The notes beneath the pieces were generated by a model that was not told the origin of the DNA, did no database searches, and was given only the letters and a program-made list of their open reading frames with translations. A stretch of 64,000 nucleotides of DNA from Atopsyche davidsoni (Eukaryota > Arthropoda > Insecta > Trichoptera > Hydrobiosidae), in contig JAILWY010000025.1 of assembly GCA_022113835.1 (NCBI GenBank), forward strand, positions 434,001 through 498,000. Reading direction: 5' to 3'. Below are positions 46,801-59,751 of the stretch, piece after piece. Numbering within the stretch: position 1 is the stretch's first letter; every line of letters starts with the position of its first letter. The translations under genes and the position numbers were made by a program.

Positions 46801-49750
46801 TAGATCAATAGTGAAGTACAGAGAGACGTATTAAAGATTATTAAAAGGAAAAATCCCGTCGCTGGGGAGTTCCTATAAGGTTGCTGCCTGTATGGTGGGA
46901 GGGGTATTTGTTCAGGAAATACAAAGGGTCTTCAAGTTATACTTTTTATTTTAAATGAATGGATAAATTTAATAAAGTTTGCATATATTTTAATTTGGAT
47001 GTTAAATGAAATCGAACCTGAAAAAATTGTTTTTTTAGATTGTATATTTATTCTTTAAATTTAAATTGAGCGCTACGGGGAGAGTGCCACGGAATTTAAC
47101 CAAATTAAACACCTGTTTGCAGTAGTTTAAGCAGCAGGAATAGTTCTTGTCTCGAAAAAAAAAAAGCAAACCTTTTTTCCTTTGGGTTATTGTAAAGAAT
47201 ATGTGCACACATAAACCTATGTGGGTATAAATTACAGATTGTTTTTTTATATTTCATCATTAAGCTAAAATATACATTTTAAATATATTCTAGGGCACCC
47301 AAAGCTTTATTACTTTTATGTTCTGCAAATTTCTGAAAATTTCCAAATATTCTTTATGGGAACTCAACAGTCGCAACGTTTTCATTCGCTAATCTTGAAA
47401 TGTTAATAAAACATTTTCATTTAAGATAATAAAAATAAACTTCCATGTTATACGACAGCCCTACCCGGAGGTTTAATTCACCCACTAGGGTTGCCGAGTG
47501 AAGGCTTTTAAGGTAATGATGTATTATGGAATGCCTTCAGACAAACGGCTTCAATAGAATTCCAAAAAAAACGTATTCGCGAAGTTATGTACAAATTGCC
47601 TATAAAATGAACCTTTTTTGTGCTCAAATGTTTTGAATTAATGTTAGAAAAACATGTAAGGAGGCAGTTCGGCGACCTGCTCTTTATGAATTTTGAGGTT
47701 TTTGAAGCGGTTTGTTTTTTTTTCTCATAGGCTATATTGTTTTATTTTTCATTTGATATTTTATTATTATTTAAAGTTAAAAACTTTAGTTAAATACTAC
47801 ATACAAACAGATATATAAAGTACAAAATATCATTCGTATAAAAAGATTTGTAAAACAGTTAATTTAATTTTATTTTGTAAACACCTATTTCTTTTACTTT
47901 TTTATGAAAAAAAAATTAATACTCACCAATCAACCTTCATTAAAAACAACAATATATTATTGTATTGTTTGAAACTTTTCAAAACTTTGATTTAAGTATT
48001 ATATTAAAGCTTGCTGAAGAGGCATCCATTTATTTCGACCTAAATGTTTTATTTAATTACTTTAATCAAACAACGTTAGGAGTAATTATATTACAGACCC
48101 ACTTTATTTCAGGAAAACCCGTAAATTATTCACGATGCTATCTATTTGAAAAATCTTTTTGGGGATTTAAAAGTTTTACAAACAATCTATTCATTTGAAT
48201 ACAAATAGACTTTCAAGACTCCAAGTAGAAGCTTACTAAATAGATGTCAAATCGTATCTCGACAAAACATTTTTTACTTCTTGCTTTTTTAGAGAAAGTA
48301 TCTCTATAAAGCTCTTTGAAAAGGGGGCATTCACATAATTAGAAATTGTTTAAAATACATTTAATTTTTCAATTATACTTGGAAAAAAAATTACTTGTTT
48401 TTTTTTATTTATAAAATAAATTCGCTAATATAGGCAGTCATTATCAACTGAAACATAAATGAGTTAAAAAAATTGTTTTTCCTAGATTTCAGGTTCCATA
48501 AAGAAGCCATTTTTAAGGCATAAAATATATTTGAAAATGGTTTTAAGTCAAAAACAAAAACCTTGAAACCATAAAAAAAATAATTATATATTGTAAAGTA
48601 ACTTATTTTGTAGTACTTTATTACATAAATGTATCTAAAAAAGGAAATAACAAAACTTCTAAAGTTTTCGCTAGTAGAGTGAGGGTTTTTTTTAGTATAG
48701 ATTCTCTGACTTGTTTTTGGATACTAAAACAAAAATTTTACGATGCTTTTATAAATAAAAAAATGCTTTTATTAACTCTGGAAAGAATGATAAGTCACTT
48801 TAAAATAAATATATTTTATTTAAATATAATACTGAATATTAAGCTTCCCTAGCGTGGATGAGAATCTTTTGCGTTTTATTTTGATCTGCCATCGCGTAAA
48901 CAGGAAAAGCTTTTTCTAGTCACTATCACAAAAAGCTTTGCGCTAACGATCGGCGATATTGATTTCATAAAAAACAAAACAATGAAAGTACACCCTCGCT
49001 CAAATGTACACCCTCGGATTATAAATGCAACAATACTTTTAATTATTTGAATTAACTTTTTCGTACCATTTAAATCAAATTAATTTTATTTTTTAAATTA
49101 ATTCTAATGGAAAATCAATAATTTATTTTTTTAAATTAAATCAAGAGATACACGGTTGTAACAAAAAACTTTTCATGTTATCTCAGTGGTAAAATAAAAA
49201 TTCCGTGATCGAAAAGTTGACTTGATCACGATCACAGATCACGTAAATCAACTGTGTCAAAAATAATAGAATGACGAATTACGTGATAATTAAATTAATT
49301 TTTTTTATTAAAATCGTTTGGTTATCTACAAATACGACATAGTAAAAAAATATTGAATGTATGGTCGTTGACATCTGTTTTTCAACACATGGGATAACTC
49401 ATATTTTTGACAGAATCCATTGTGTGAAATTAACTTAAAATATTTTATAGAAATATAATATAATTGGTCTTTTGTAGTGACTTGTTTTGATAATGATTAT
49501 TTATTATGATTTTTATTCTTGATTATTATTTATTATCGAAAATTATTTAGTTATAAGCAAATAACAAAACGATGAGTGAGTGAAATTGGTTGTCCGAAGT
49601 ATTAATTATAATAATTAGTAGTTTTAATTTCAAGAAGTGTCTTGTACACAAGATAATCGATTATCTTAACATACAATGTATTCACAATAAACATGTTTCT
49701 GACTAGTTTCATTAGTAGATTAGTGGCATCTCTGTTCTAGATGTCAACCT
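46801..49750. other. AT-rich non-coding stretch
   Basis: Small GC-richer patches lie at 46855-46935 and 47455-47545. A perfect cttgatcac-type palindromic text occurs at about 49220-49242. No supported gene. Confidence 0.45.
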
Positions 49751-49759
49751 TAAATATTT

Positions 49760-49845
49760 AAATATTTAATATTTTTGACAGAGAGTACTTGGTGATAATG
49801 CCCACCTTTCACGTTGGCTTTATCAAAAGACTCAGTTTTATATCA
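49760..49845. repeat. ACCGGT repeat family, copy E (internally deleted)
   Basis: The family tail (atttttgacagagagtact, ggtg) is joined directly to the arm piece ataatgcccacctttcacgt, which in copy F lies 80 bases further in. The middle is deleted. Confidence 0.6.
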
Positions 49846-49849
49846 CTTA

Positions 49850-50190
49850 AGACACAGTTTGTTATCATTAAAGAATTTTATTTAAAGTACATTAAAAAGT
49901 GGAAGCAATACTAAACAATTTTCTTTAATAAAATAACAATTAATTTTCGAAAAGCAATTTCTGTCTATAATATTCAATATGTTTCTTTGTATTTTTATAT
50001 TAATAATAAATAAGCGAATAATAAATTAAGCAAGTTGTTCGTGAATATAATAAATCTCAATTAGCAAGGCGACCGCTTTTTGCTTAGACATAGCAGAAGC
50101 CCGAGCCAACAAGAACTGAAAAAATGGACTCTAACGACATCGTTAAGTTGCCGGAAGTGATGAAAAAGTTGCTTTCATCCGGTCCGTTCT
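49850..50190. other. Non-coding stretch before a minisatellite
   Basis: At 50124 an ATG opens a 40-codon frame (MDSNDIVKLPEVMKKLLSS) that runs into the repeat and stops. It has no recognised domain and is too short to call. Confidence 0.35.
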
Positions 50191-50198
50191 GCGGCCGG

Positions 50199-50296
50199 GG
50201 ATGGTGGCTGGGGGTGGTGGCTGAGGATGGTGGCTGGGGGTGGTGACTGGGGGTGGTGACTGGGGGTGGTGGCTGGGAGTGGTGGCTGGGGGTGGA
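50199..50296. repeat. 13-bp G-rich minisatellite
   Basis: About seven units of ggtggtggctggg and close variants. The G runs are spaced such that the + strand could form G-quadruplexes. The minus frame reads histidine/proline/serine repeats and is an artefact. Confidence 0.88.
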
Positions 50297-50299
50297 GGA

Positions 50300-51430
50300 G
50301 AAGGTCACGGGCTCGAGATCTGCCGATAAGTTACTTAGTCTTGAATTAACGAGCGCCCACTGAAGATCACAATCGAAAACACTTTGTGATTCACACAACA
50401 GCCATTCGCCGACATTTTGTGCTTTTAGTAAAAGCTTTCGAAGGCACTTCTTAAATGTAAATTATATTCTTAAAATATTTTTCATACAACATTGGTCGGG
50501 AAAAATATAGGACAAACGAGAAAACAAAAATTAGGAGATTTTTCAAAAATTCTTAGAAAAGGAACTCACGTCTTTGAACTGAATAAAACCATGAAATTTC
50601 AGATCATTTCAGAACTTGCCTGAAAAGACTTCAGAAAATTGGTCATTAAACATTGCTTTTTACGGATTACTTGATAATAATAAAACACATTAAGAGTACT
50701 TACTTTTGAAAATTCTCTTAAAGCTTTGAATACATTCTGTATACTAATTTAAACATATTTTAACTCAATGTTCAAGTTAATAATGTGATTTATGAAAAAC
50801 TTATTTTTAAAATGGTTCATATATTTTTCTCTTAAACGTTTAAACGTTTCAAACTTAAGAGACTTAAATTAATATAATTTTTAAAAAAATAAAATAAAAC
50901 AATTGATTTAAATATTATGGTATTTTCAGTATTGTGTTTCAGCACCTGATATTTTCTACACCGAGGTTATTCCTCTACAATACTTAGTACTAATTGCAAT
51001 CGTTATACCATAGCTTACCAACATTACCCTATGCCCTACGACATTAGCCTCGCTAAAGCTTAGACCGAGAATTATGACGTCGTTTAGCCGGGTCATGTTA
51101 CACTTCACTAATTTTATTTTCATGATGTGTAATAACCGATAAATACTCATGTGACACTTAACCCGTGTGTTATTATATAAATTTTTCATCTCAAGACAAA
51201 AAAAATGAAAAAAATATTATATCTAACATTTTCCGATAAACTACAAAGATGAAACAAAAATAAAAAAAGTCAGTTTGTGGAATCATAAATAAAACTGTCT
51301 AAATTTCTTATATGCCAATACCTATTTTTCTATTGAAAATCAAAACTTAAAAAAATTAATTTATGACTTCTTACTAGTTCTGGTTAAACTTTAAATTGTG
51401 CAATCCCGATAAGATCAGTTTGAACGTTAA
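50300..51430. other. AT-rich non-coding stretch
   Basis: No supported gene or element. Confidence 0.5.
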
Positions 51431-51436
51431 GACGCA

Positions 51437-51497
51437 GGTTGAACCGGGAACCTTTAGATCAAGATTCCACGGTCTAACCACTGAGCAAACAAGCCAA
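51437..51497 (-). repeat. tRNA-derived SINE-like relic
   Basis: Minus-strand TTGCTCAGTGGTTAGACC matches the tRNA A-box pattern, and CCCGGTTCAACC is the B-box. Spacing between boxes fits a tRNA. Related to 25425-25494. The cloverleaf is incomplete. Confidence 0.55.
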
Positions 51498-51499
51498 CT

Positions 51500-53500
51500 A
51501 ATTCAATATGAAATTCATAAATTATACATCTCGGGTTCGTTACACACATATAATGTATGTACATCAAATACGAGGGTGTCAAATACGTGATATTGATATA
51601 ATATATTTACCCAAAGCGTTTAGCTCCCTGAGTACACAGTTCAGGTTTCTCAATATGAGGGTAGAGATTTCCACCCTTCATTATCCTTTTGATTAAACAA
51701 TGATTCAGTAATTAATAAAATTAATATTTAAATAATGAAAGCTTGAAATGTCATCAGGAAAGTAGTCTTGTATTTAATTTTGACAGTTAAAAAGAGAATA
51801 TGTATTCCTTCATATTCGCTGTATTCTGGATGTTTGTTGAGTTGCGAGAATTTTAAAAAATATTAATCAAAATATTTTATTGAATTTCTTGTTATTGAGA
51901 TAATTAGAAGCTCTCTAAAGGGGGTGCATTTTCAATTTTCCAATTGTTTCTCTGCATACACAAGTGTGGATTTTATTTCTATTTTTTCATCTATGTCTTA
52001 GATATTTTGATATTGCTTCGTGGCTCTCAAATTTAAAAGGAAACTTTTTAAATAGGCTACATTTGTTTGAAAATGTTAATTTTTAAGGTCGTTTTTTTTG
52101 AGATGATAATACCTTGTCTTTTGTCATGCAAGTCGTTTGAATGTCATAAAAATTTATATAGTTAACATAATATACATATAAAATATTCAATATTTTTTTG
52201 ACTAAATTTAAAATAAAGAAAACAAATGGCCAGAAGAGAGCTACCATTTTTTAAAGTGAGCGAATTGGTACAATCGTCAAAGCTGAGAAAAGTAAAAAAT
52301 AACATTTTAGAAATTTAAAACTGCCTTTAGCTTAAAAAGACCAAAAAATCTATGAGTTTGGGATACGAAACTTGGGGTTTAAGCCCGGGTGAGGCAATTA
52401 CATTTATTAAACCCTGTTTATTCCCTGAAGATGTTTCCAAAAAGAGGAATGAAACGCCCGAGAACTAAAATCTTTAAGCAGCTCTACACCCAAGTAATTA
52501 AATCATCTAATAGCAAAGGCTGCCAAAATCTATAAAAATATTTATAATTTTTGATATTGAAACTCAAAACACTTTAAAAATATTATAGTACCTTATCCTA
52601 TTGTTCTTTTTTATTTATTTTTCTTATATGAAATATGTTAGGGAAATGATTAGAATTGCATGCAAATATAGCATAAATATAAAAGTTTTAGAGTGGCCAG
52701 ATTTAGCATTTAAAAAGAACCGTGTAATAATGGCACCAGGTTCAGAACTTAATAACCGTTGAAGAAAATACTTGACGAAAAATTGTATGAATGTTGCATC
52801 AAATTGGACACCGTTGCAATAACCTCTGTTTTTCACTGCTTGCTTATCTACCCTTACCCTTGCGATCTCTTACTCTAACAGAGTTGAATAGTTATAGTTT
52901 GACTCCACTTTTTCAGATTGTTTGAGCTTGGATTTGTCCCACTCGAAGAAAACACATTGAAAACTCCTAATGAAAGTCAACCCGTTTACTTTCACGGCAC
53001 CAAGCTACTCATTAAAGCATAATCCGGAAAGTTTGGATGTAAATAGGTCGCTATTTGAAATTCGTTTAACTGCAGCGATTTACCCCTTTAGTGGAAGCTC
53101 CGGACCGTTTGCTGTCTTCGGCTTATTGGGATGATTGTCACGTAGAAAGCGCCTCACCGTCTTGCCCCCAGCAGCCCAGGGGTGGTCCACGAAACTGCCT
53201 GAAAGTGGACCAAGAGAGGCCTTAACTTATAATTGTTGTTTTAAAATTGGTAATTACATAAAATCGTACGTGTTTCAAATAGAAAATGACAGAACTGTGA
53301 CGTTTAAATGAAATTACGTCTAATGATTTAGGACAGATATTGAGTTACAATGAAAGTTTCGTTACAAGTTTGATCGTTCGATTTATTGTTTGAGATGAAC
53401 GCAGCATTTTAAATGAAATGTAAAAATTTGATCAATACTGTCTTCGGTATTGAGAGGTTAATATAAACTTTTGAAAAAACTTCCAAGTGTTAAGATCTTC
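51500..53500. other. AT-rich non-coding stretch
   Basis: A doubtful CTGAAGA, TTCC/GGAA hairpin, GAAACG unit lies at 52425-52455. A complex patch at 53040-53225 (ggaagctccggaccgtttgc) may be a conserved non-coding element. No gene supported. Confidence 0.4.
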
Positions 53501-53519
53501 TTCAAACAATGTTTGATCA

Positions 53520-53680
53520 TAGTTCACATTTTTCAGCATCCACTGATACGGCGGACTAAGGCTGAAAGGTTTCGGATTGTGCGCTCATAGCCCTATAGCA
53601 CGACAACCATTTTAGACGAGTTTCAAATACCTGAAGATGGCCCTGGTACAGGGACCGAAACTAATATTTTAGAAAAACAT
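53520..53680 (+). repeat. Repeat unit with a CTGAAGA-hairpin-GAAAC motif
   Basis: CTGAAGA is at 53631-53637 and one extra T follows. A hairpin of GG-CCCTG with CAGGG-A-CC follows (53639-53656), then GAAAC at 53657-53661. An interrupted stem I pairs gtttcaaat upstream with attttagaaaaac downstream. The GTH cleavage triplet is not kept (aatatt), so this copy looks decayed. Confidence 0.5.
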
Positions 53681-53689
53681 ATTGTATAT

Positions 53690-53880
53690 ATATTTATATA
53701 TATACAATATAATAATATAATATAAATACGACATTTAGTTCTAATAAAATATCTATGAGGAATCCATACTTATCAGCGGGCCCTATCTATTGGGATCCGA
53801 AGACCCTCAGATGTCTGTTCCGCTTTGATCTTTGCCCTAATAATTTATTCTTGAGTCAATAAAACCAGATTAAAGCCAAG
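53690..53880. other. AT-rich stretch with short (TA) runs
   Basis: Short tatata runs at 53683-53705. Nothing gene-like. Confidence 0.5.
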
Positions 53881-53990
53881 CAGCGCCGTCTCCATGCGAG
53901 GAATACTCCGGCCGGGACTCCCCGCCCTTTACCTGGTCCATTTACCATGGCTCCATACATGTGCGCATAATCGATGTGACCCAAAACGAT
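53881..53990. promoter_or_regulatory. GC-richer patch with an NF-kappaB-type word
   Basis: GGGACTCCCC at 53914-53923 fits the Rel/Dorsal consensus GGGRNNYYCC. A ccatttaccatggctccat text follows. A single site is weak evidence. Confidence 0.25.
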
Positions 53991-53994
53991 TTAA

Positions 53995-56085
53995 CTGGAT
54001 TAACTTTTTCAACCGAAACAGAAGGATCCTTGAATACATTTAACTGTATACTAAAGAAGACTCATATTTCAAAATATATACTTACTAGTTTTCCAATATT
54101 AAAAAAATAAATGTTCCCATTGATTTTAAATTATCCAAATGAATTTATGTTTTTAAGAGTGATTTATATTTGAATAATAATTATAGTATGTAGCAGCATT
54201 ATGTAGGCTCTATGAGGGCACTTTATTGCGTTTCTTCCTTTTGGGTTTTTACGCTGTAATGGTATTTTAATATATTTTTTTGTTGCTGATGTATTACTTG
54301 ATTACATTTGTCTACTCCTGAACACTTTGCTATTTGATCTTTTGTAATAATTTGCAAAATCTCACTCTTCTTAAAAAAATTTACCAAGCGTGTTTGCACA
54401 ACTAATATTGTTAAAAAAAAATCAAATTTATATTACCAGTTCTTAAAATGTTATAAACAAAAAAAAAAAACTTGCGTTCTTACGTTTCTCTTTCTTGAGA
54501 TTTTCGGTGTTTCAGTCGTGAACTGAAACCATTTACTGAGACCTGCAAGAAAATTCTTGAAAATGGCTCCAGGTACGGTCGGGAGACATAAAAGCGGCAT
54601 AAAACTCAAGAATGCAGAGTTTACAATAACAAAATACGTCTAAAACTTCTAACAAATTGGAAAAAAATATAAGTAGCCTCAGAAACATAATTCGAAATAC
54701 ATTATACTCGAGAATTCTTCAGTCAACCATAAGCTTAACAAAAATATTTATGGTTTTGTATGCAAAGATTTTTCAAAGTTCATCATTTTGACTTCTCCGT
54801 AAATGAAAAATTTTAAAATTCAAAGAATTTGATAAATAACACCACTATGTACAAGTTAGGAAAACAAACGGAGAACGGTTATCAGCAAATGCGACCGTGT
54901 TCTGAAACATGAAAATTATTTTAAAAAAACATTTGTAATCGGTTTATATTACATATATATTTTTAGAGCCGGTCATGTTTTTTGATGTAATCAATATGTT
55001 TGGATATTTTTTTATTAAAGGCAATTTAACGGTACTTTATAAATTAAATGTAAGTCTGTCCTTTTACAAAAATCGTTTGATATCCCAATTTTATTTTGAA
55101 ATTTAAGGAATTTGCTTAGTATTTTATTTACGAAGCAAAAAGCGACCTTTTCGTATTTTTCGTAATACTTTTTCATTTTTTCAAGTACATTATACAAAAT
55201 GTTTTAAAATTCTCTACGTTAAATTAATAATAATTTATACTCGTTTATCTAAAACATACCGGCTTTATTTATAAAATTCCTTATTTAAGCAGCACCGAAA
55301 AAATTAAGATAGTTTTCATTTGTGACCGTATTAGCTTTTCAAGTTATTTTTAAAACATAAAGCGCTCACTTTTGAAAATAGTCGTAATCAACTGGCCTTT
55401 TGGCTATTTGTGTATTTATTGGAAACCACGCACAAAATACTTTCATAACATAAACTCTATGATAAATCTTAATTGAAAGATAATATAATTTATTTTAAAA
55501 ATGGTGAGCATAAAAAACACAGGTGTTAAGCATAGCATGTTTATTCTTCCTAAACATATTTTTATAATATCCTTTTTACATAAGTAAAATTTCCAACATT
55601 ATTAAAATGTGTTTTTTTTATTTGAAGTTTTACTTATTCTGGACTATTACGTCTTTATTTAAGAATACGTTTTCAGTTTATGTTTAAATACCTGAACTTT
55701 TAGTTATTTTTTTCAATTAGACTATCTTGAGGTACAAGTGCGGGAAGTTGCTACCCAAAGAAGACCTGAAAAGACAATGAAATCCACACGTTGTAGCACC
55801 CGAGGAGAGACTTCTGAAAGTTTTACAAAACTGCCTGAAAAGGTCCAATTCAATTTCTAGATTCAAGACACCGCGATTTACTGCACCTGCCCATGCATTC
55901 ATATTAAAAAAATACCTTTTTTATATTTGAAAACAGATTTTCCAAGTGAAAACATTTACCTTCTATATTAAAAATATATTTATATATAAATATACATTTA
56001 AATATACTGCGAGTGGTTTAATTTGTAACCAATCATTTTCCATCAATATGAAGAGAAAAATGGCTTAAAGAAAACAAAAAATAAT
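53995..56085. other. AT-rich non-coding stretch
   Basis: A decayed relative of the 53.6-kb repeat may lie at 54555-54595 (cttgaaaatggctccaggta). No gene supported. Confidence 0.4.
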
Positions 56086-56091
56086 TGCAAG

Positions 56092-56135
56092 AGAGCTTTC
56101 GCCTTCCGAGGGTTTTGTCAGATATGTTGAAAAGT
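56092..56135 (-). repeat. CTGACAA-hairpin-CGAAAGC motif
   Basis: On the minus strand: ctgacaaaaccctc, ggaaggcgaaagctctc. It has the same layout as 41345-41395 and 57672-57715. Confidence 0.4.
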
Positions 56136-56139
56136 TATA

Positions 56140-57140
56140 TTTGCTTTATATGTGAAAATAAAAAAAATATTCAATATTCAATAAACTTGTATGTATAATG
56201 AATAAATATTTCTTTTAATTTTTGCTTTGAATGTTTAAGTCAATTAAAAAATAATCATCTTAATATTCGTTATGGAAGTTTACTGTATTTTATTTAAAAA
56301 CTTTATGGTTATTACAAAAAACTGAAATATTTTGACACTTTGACAGCTAACTTGAGGTGTTTACGTTTTTTAAAAAATTATGACATTTTTCTTACAACCG
56401 TTTTCTAACGCATCTCGCTTGTTACTTCAAAGTCAATTGTGGCAACTAAATGTTACTCATGCTAAAAAATGCCGTTAAAATGTTTACAATAATGATTATT
56501 TTAATATCATAGAAAATTTGAAGTTCATAGGAAAAATTATTTATTCAAAATTTTAATGATTAACAGCATTTATGATAATAAAAATATTTGGCAAAATCCA
56601 TAGTTTATTTGTAAAAGATTGTCTAATGAATTACCCTTATAATATATATTTTAAACAACAAACCAAAAAAGCCTAAGAAATTACTATAGTCGGTCGTGGT
56701 TAGATGTACTCAAATTAAAGCATGATTTTCAGTATAATATTTTTTCAAGGAACACTCCTTATCAGTGATTTTTGAAAGAGATTTCACATCGCGAAGATGT
56801 TAAAATTTCGTAATATATTTTCAAGCCATAAATAAAAAGTATCTGTTCTTTCTGAATATCATCTGATATCTTAATATAAGGGAAAGAAAAGAATCGACAA
56901 TTGATCAATGTGGTGTTCCAGATAAAAGGGATCTCTTATTTTTTTTACCTGGCTGATATATTTTATCATACAACAATAAATTTTCTTTGCAATATCGCAA
57001 TCCATTCATAAATCAGTCACAAGCGTTCCTGAAAAATTCATAGATCGCTTAATATATATTTTTTGGTTTCACACAATGAATCATTGTTTTAGGATGTGGA
57101 TTTATAATTCCGCGCACAGGGCTCTGAAGGACCATATTTT
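56140..57140. other. AT-rich non-coding stretch
   Basis: No supported gene or element. Confidence 0.5.
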
Positions 57141-57144
57141 ATAT

Positions 57145-57520
57145 GATCAACCGCAAATGTAATGTATTCAACGGAGAGCAGTAAAGATATCACAGGAGCA
57201 ATAAATAATATCTGATATTCACACGAAGGCGCGGCAAATCGGGCTGCTTAATTCTGTTTTGATCCGAATCATTCGGAATATCATTGTGAATATTCGAAAT
57301 AATCGAGCATGATAAATATTCGATAATGCCGTGGTTATTATTTATCTTCCTTTATCCCTGCGGTCCCGCGAGCCGCAGGTTGGCGGCCGCTGGCGCAGGT
57401 GTTGCCCCCCAATAACGGGAATATACTACTGGGGTTGGGACTGGGCCAGGGGGTTGGAAACCGCTGGGGATAAGTTTTAAATTGTAAGCCGATTAGGTGA
57501 GTATCGACGTCCCCGGTTTA
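57145..57520. promoter_or_regulatory. Complex patch with GC-rich core
   Basis: A homeodomain-like AT-rich head (agcaataaataatatctgat; cgataatgccgtggttatta) precedes a GC-rich core 57358-57400 that holds ctgcgg/ccgcag arms around a 9-base loop. Candidate conserved regulatory element. Confidence 0.3.
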
Positions 57521-57671
57521 ATTAAATAATTGATATTTAATTTTTTTTATAGAATTTTTTGTTTGCGTAAATAAAAGGCTAAAATTGTTTTGGCATCATT
57601 TTGTTTAAATTTAAATACTTCGTTTTAAATGACTAGTCTTATTTTTCAGCGTTTTCAAATTTCAAGAGCTT

Positions 57672-57715
57672 CTTAAGTCTGAAGAAGTGTTGAAAAACGA
57701 AAGCACTTTACAACA
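57672..57715 (+). repeat. CTGAAGAAG-hairpin-CGAAAGC motif
   Basis: aagt, then CTGAAGAAGTG, loop, AACGAAAGC, then actt. The outer aagt and actt can pair in four base pairs. It lacks stem III and a GTC triplet, so it differs from the 10.3-kb motif. Confidence 0.45.
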
Positions 57716-57944
57716 AACACGTTATACATTAGGATTCAACCTTTGAAAGAAAAATGAGGCCGCGGTCAAAAATAATTGATTTCACCTAGACATTTGGCTG
57801 ATCATAGTATTTTTCCCAATATGAAAGATTACAAATTAAATTAGTAAAATATTAAATAAATATTTTTTCATAATTAAATTTTTGAAAAATAAAAAGTTGC
57901 TGCTTCATTTAAGTAGATTTAATCGGGTAGCGCTCATCTCTCCT

Positions 57945-58235
57945 TGAGTGCCTAGCATGGAAAATAATAAAATGATAAAGGGTTAATTGGTGCAGTGTTT
58001 AATTGTTTGCCAAGAAACGGCGAAGGCATAAAAAGCCCCGAGACAAACGTCTTAGGGGTAGCACGGAGGCAATAAAGTTAGCCCTTGGCGGCTCGGAGCG
58101 GTGCGTTAACACTCGGCGGCCGCTCGATTGGTCATTAAAACCGGTCATAAATCCAACCGAGAAAGAGTTATAAAACTGGCCGTGGGTAATGACGCTGTTT
58201 CAAAGTGTCCTGGACCGGGTTTACACCTGACGAAT
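57945..58235. promoter_or_regulatory. Candidate conserved regulatory element
   Basis: Complex, non-repetitive text with a sharp GC rise: ggttaattggtgcag, aggcaataaagttagc, cactcggcggccgctcgat, aaccggtcataaatcc, gagttataaaactggccg. It contains several Caudal/posterior-Hox-type words (TTATGAC and CAATAAA in either orientation). No open frame of note. Confidence 0.3.
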
Positions 58236-58239
58236 AGTA

Positions 58240-59350
58240 AGCAAGAATAATTTCAGTAATGTCTCATTCAGAGTCGAATGATAGATATGTAAAATATTGA
58301 CACACTACGTGTTTTAAGAAATCGATTAACATACGAAACGATGAGAAATATCCTCGTTTTTTATTGGATGGGTGGGATTTGAACCTGATTGTTTTGAATT
58401 GGCTTTATTCCTGGCGTATAGAAAATGGAAATAGTTACCGTAACGTCAAAATTTTGCTCCTATAATTTTTGTCGTCTTTTTTAGAGAAAACCGTCAAAAA
58501 ATATCAGTTTTGAGTACGCAGTACTCCTTATTTAACCAAGCCTTGGTGGATATTTTATTTAACCCGTAAGAACTCAGCACATCTGAAAAGATGGAGGTTG
58601 ACGGCTCACGTTTGCTTCAACCCTTTTTACGATTCGCCACTGTGTGATTGGATATAAATTGCTAGAGTAACTGCTGATGAAGCTGTAATTGTTTTAGGAT
58701 TTTTTAAACTTTATTTTAGGGTTTAATAGATATTTGATTTTATTGAATCAAAGTTGAACAAATATAACAAATAAATTTTATTTTAATAATTACTTGAGCT
58801 TATAGAGTTTTTTCATCACTAATTGGATTCAAATTACCTTTCATTATATGTATTTATATTAATTTAGTATTCTAAAATGTTTATATGACAGACTTTGAAT
58901 GCAATGGTGTCAGCGAGAGAGCACAGGAGCCATGGGTTGAACCGAGGTTCGGCCCAAAACTGGAATGAATGTTTTCTAAAATTTTAAAATTATATATTTT
59001 TATTTGATCAATCAATAGATTAGATGTCCCTAATCATTCACGTAAACGAGACACACTTGTCCCGGGCTTAGCGGCAATGTCAGCCGAGCGAGAGGGAGAC
59101 GGGAGAGTAATTAGCGCCGGTCCAGAGCGGGGCAGAGCGAGAGGCGCGATCAGGTCGAGCTACTTTACTTTAGCAGCCACTTTATGTATATTCCGTTTTG
59201 GCTGTTAGTTTGTTAATTTGTTTATCTACCTGTAGTATCTTTGATTTTATCTCTTTTTCTTTAAGCTATTATGTAATTTTGCCCTATGACAATTGAAGAC
59301 AAACCTCAAATTGAAAAATTGGCACATTAAAAAAAATATATATATATATG
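58240..59350. other. AT-rich stretch with one GC-rich patch
   Basis: 59050-59165 is GC-rich (gagcgagagggagacgggag). The rest is AT-rich. No gene supported. Confidence 0.4.
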
Positions 59351-59356
59351 TCTATT

Positions 59357-59533
59357 TTGTGGATTTAACGTCAATCAAGTGCGTTTTAATTACCTATAAA
59401 GGTTTATATTACTATGATTAGGCACATTTTTTCACACATTGAAAATGAAGTAGGTTCTAATCCTACACAAGTCACGATGATATTTTTAAATCATTTTTAA
59501 TGTGTAAAAAAATGTGCCTAATCATATTAGTAA
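59357..59533 (+). mobile_element. tRNA-like foldback element, copy 4 (shortened core)
   Basis: Head tgtggatttaacgtcaatca at 59359, left arm gattaggcacattttttcac, then only the 3' half of the tRNA-like core (GGTTCTAATCC, cacgatgat), then right arm to gtgcctaatcatattagtaa. It retains both arms and is the cleanest inverted pair of the family. Confidence 0.8.
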
Positions 59534-59751
59534 GTATATATATGAGTGTGAGTTTGTGTCTGTGTGTATAAAATGGAATAATAAAAAGGCGACAGGTCGC
59601 TTTTAATATAATTCTCATTGAAGTCGTCCGCGGAGATCATTACGGATGCGGACCTCGCGCCGGATCAGAATTCATTTGAGAGAATACACGGCGATATGTG
59701 AAATATTACTTGTGAACAAATTTGTTATTCCGACTACGGCGCCTATACAGG

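Noticed and set aside
50124..50246. Small + frame beginning MDSNDIVKLPEVMKK
   Set aside because: Ends after about 40 codons inside the minisatellite. There is no splice donor that I could support and no known family.
50084..50398. 104-codon minus frame with histidine/proline/serine repeats
   Set aside because: It is the translation of the 13-bp minisatellite, with no conserved flank.
52425..52455. CTGAAGA, hairpin, GAAACG unit
   Set aside because: The hairpin is only four clean pairs and does not reach GAAA. No outer stem pairs, so I do not count it as a hammerhead-like copy.
53914..53923. Rel/NF-kappaB-type site as an immune promoter
   Set aside because: A single word with no gene next to it. 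Kept only as a low-confidence note.
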